64,000 nt of DNA from Hymenolepis diminuta (lineage: Eukaryota; Platyhelminthes; Cestoda; Cyclophyllidea; Hymenolepididae): contig CAADRB010000019.1 in the NCBI GenBank assembly GCA_900708905.1, forward strand, positions 1,895,161 to 1,959,160, read 5' to 3'. Positions 62,805 to 64,000 of this stretch are shown piece after piece (position 1 is the first letter of the stretch; each line of letters starts with the position of its first letter). A model generated the notes under the pieces. That model made no database searches. It was not told where the DNA came from and saw only the letters and a program-made list of their open reading frames with translations. The translations under genes were made by a program, and so were the position numbers.

Positions 62805-63861
62805 GTAAGCTGGTCATTTTTACGGCCTTGCTAACACAAAAAATCGCCATACTTGCACATGCACAAGCCAAGACACGCCATCCCAAGGAGGGGGAGAGTG
62901 AAAGTATGGTGGGAGGGGGAGGGAGGTGGACTGTGTGGGAAATGAGTAATCTCCCAGGGGCTTAAACCTGCTGTTTTTTTAATGATTCACTTACGTATAC
63001 CACGCGATGAGAGGTTATGGAGATGGAAGTTAGAAAAAGGGCGGGAGTGGGATGGAGGGAGGTGGACGAAAGAGGGCTTGAAATGGAGACATTCAACCAG
63101 TTGTGCTTGACAGATGTGTTATTTGGTCACTGATTAAGATAACAAACTCACTGTTCTGCTTTCAGATAGAGAAGTGATAATTGTAGGGTTGTAGCGGAAG
63201 CTGACATATGGGGGCTGAAGTTTTCTCGTTTTGATAACTACTTCCCCTTCAATTAGATTGTCGAAAAGTAGAGGGAAATCCAAAATAGCCCATTCACCAA
63301 GTGGATATTTTTGCAAATAGCATGAGCGTCGAGGAAATGTGGTTTATGCATACTGCTATATAATGCATTGCTGCTATTATAATCTCTCATGACAAAGAAA
63401 TATCAATAATTATTGATTTCGAGAAAGCATCCAGACATGGAGAACTGGCGTTTACGGATTGCGAAGTCAAAGAATTTGTGAAAAGTAGTTTTAAGTATAA
63501 AAAGAATTATACCGAAAAATTCGTGCCCTGTTTGAGTTATTACTTTGGATGTATCTTCTAGTAAGTATGCTATTATTCTCGGTGATTTTATGTGTTGGAT
63601 AAAAATGAATTTTATTTATCCAAGAAAAATAAAATCTGCAACATATTGTTAATTATTCATAAAATTTGCATGTATGTTAAAATGTTCTAAATTTCAGGGT
63701 TGCAAACTTGAATAATTCTAGAGTAAAGCCTGCTTTAAGGAGTTTACGTGTTATTATTGAGTTCTGTGGTTTATAACTATTTTGGAGGTTGATCAAGTTA
63801 TAACAAGTGACAAGTACGCATAATTCACCATCTCTGACGATTTTGCAACGCCGAAATCAAA
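62805..63861 (+). other. Sequence downstream of CFAP57 exon 10, with two G-rich tracts
   Basis: No further CFAP57 exon was recognised here, so it is presumably the start of intron 10. G-rich tracts occur at about 62886-62940 and 63037-63076 and share GGAGGGAGGTGGAC, suggesting a local duplication. The rest is AT-rich without a recognised feature. Confidence 0.5.
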
Positions 63862-64000
63862 ATGGCTTCGGTTTCTCGGCAAACGATGGATTACCCAATT
63901 CTTTACAAAACGCTTGAGAGTTTATCCGCGGAATTGAAGGTTCTCTCTGCAAAAATTGAGGCTAAAATGTCTCATACTGTTACTAAGACATCTACTACCA
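63862..64000 (+). CDS. Possible first exon of an unrecognised gene, cut by window end
   Basis: An ATG in good context (AAAATGG), with an in-frame TGA 24 bases upstream, opens a frame of 46 codons that runs off the window. The product begins MASVSRQTMDYPILYKTLES and continues with an amphipathic heptad-like stretch (LSAELKVLSAKIEAKM). It is not similar to the CFAP57 segment expected next. It could be a separate gene, a gene nested in CFAP57 intron 10, or chance. I do not recognise a family. Confidence 0.35.
   Translation, partial: MASVSRQTMDYPILYKTLESLSAELKVLSAKIEAKMSHTVTKTSTT

Noticed and set aside
1..64000. CRISPR arrays, bacterial operons, prophage or integrated virus
   Set aside because: No regularly spaced repeats, ribosome-binding-site-led gene runs, integrase or capsid-like frames were seen; the genes are intron-rich and of animal type.

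Overview
The window looks like nuclear DNA of a flatworm, most likely a tapeworm. The evidence is an AT-rich background, intron-dense genes of animal type, many introns of only 31-41 bp with GT-AG borders, and interspersed mariner, tRNA-derived SINE and LTR debris. No operon, CRISPR, rRNA or canonical tRNA gene was found. The species cannot be named from the sequence alone.

Layout. 1-10.9 kb holds no gene I can support; it has diverged repeats and promoter-like motif clusters. 10.9-12.2 kb, minus strand, is ST13/Hip, an Hsc70 co-chaperone. 13.3-14.4 kb, plus strand, is ribosomal protein L7a (eL8). 16.9-48.6 kb, plus strand, is a complete midasin gene (MDN1/Rea1), which I could trace through 47 exons with an unbroken frame to a protein of about 5,314 residues. 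49.3-54.0 kb, minus strand, is PMS2, the MutL-alpha mismatch-repair endonuclease, in 15 exons (about 728 residues). 55.1 kb to beyond 62.8 kb, plus strand, is CFAP57/WDR65, a ciliary WD40 plus coiled-coil protein, with 10 exons in the window and its 3' end outside. A possible first exon of an unrecognised gene opens at 63.86 kb.

How the genes relate. These are housekeeping genes rather than a dedicated cluster. RPL7A and MDN1 are neighbours on one strand and both serve the 60S ribosomal subunit: eL8 is a structural protein and midasin is the AAA+ remodeller of pre-60S particles. ST13 and RPL7A are divergent across 1.1 kb, MDN1 and PMS2 are convergent across 0.7 kb, and PMS2 and CFAP57 are divergent across 1.0 kb.

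Mobile DNA. MDN1 intron 10 contains a full-length 1,207-bp mariner with TA target duplication and matching terminal inverted repeats. Its transposase is dead, with a stop, a frameshift and a lost catalytic aspartate. A tRNA-derived SINE family is present as two near-complete copies and several fragments. LTR remnants lie at 15.7 kb and, in antisense, in MDN1 intron 44.

No new multi-gene system was found. The most unusual points are the midasin architecture (missing N-terminal region, degenerate sixth AAA+ site without its usual insert), a GC-AG intron, and a 31-nt PMS2 intron. Exon borders were set by hand from splice sites, reading phase and remembered homologues; no search was run.
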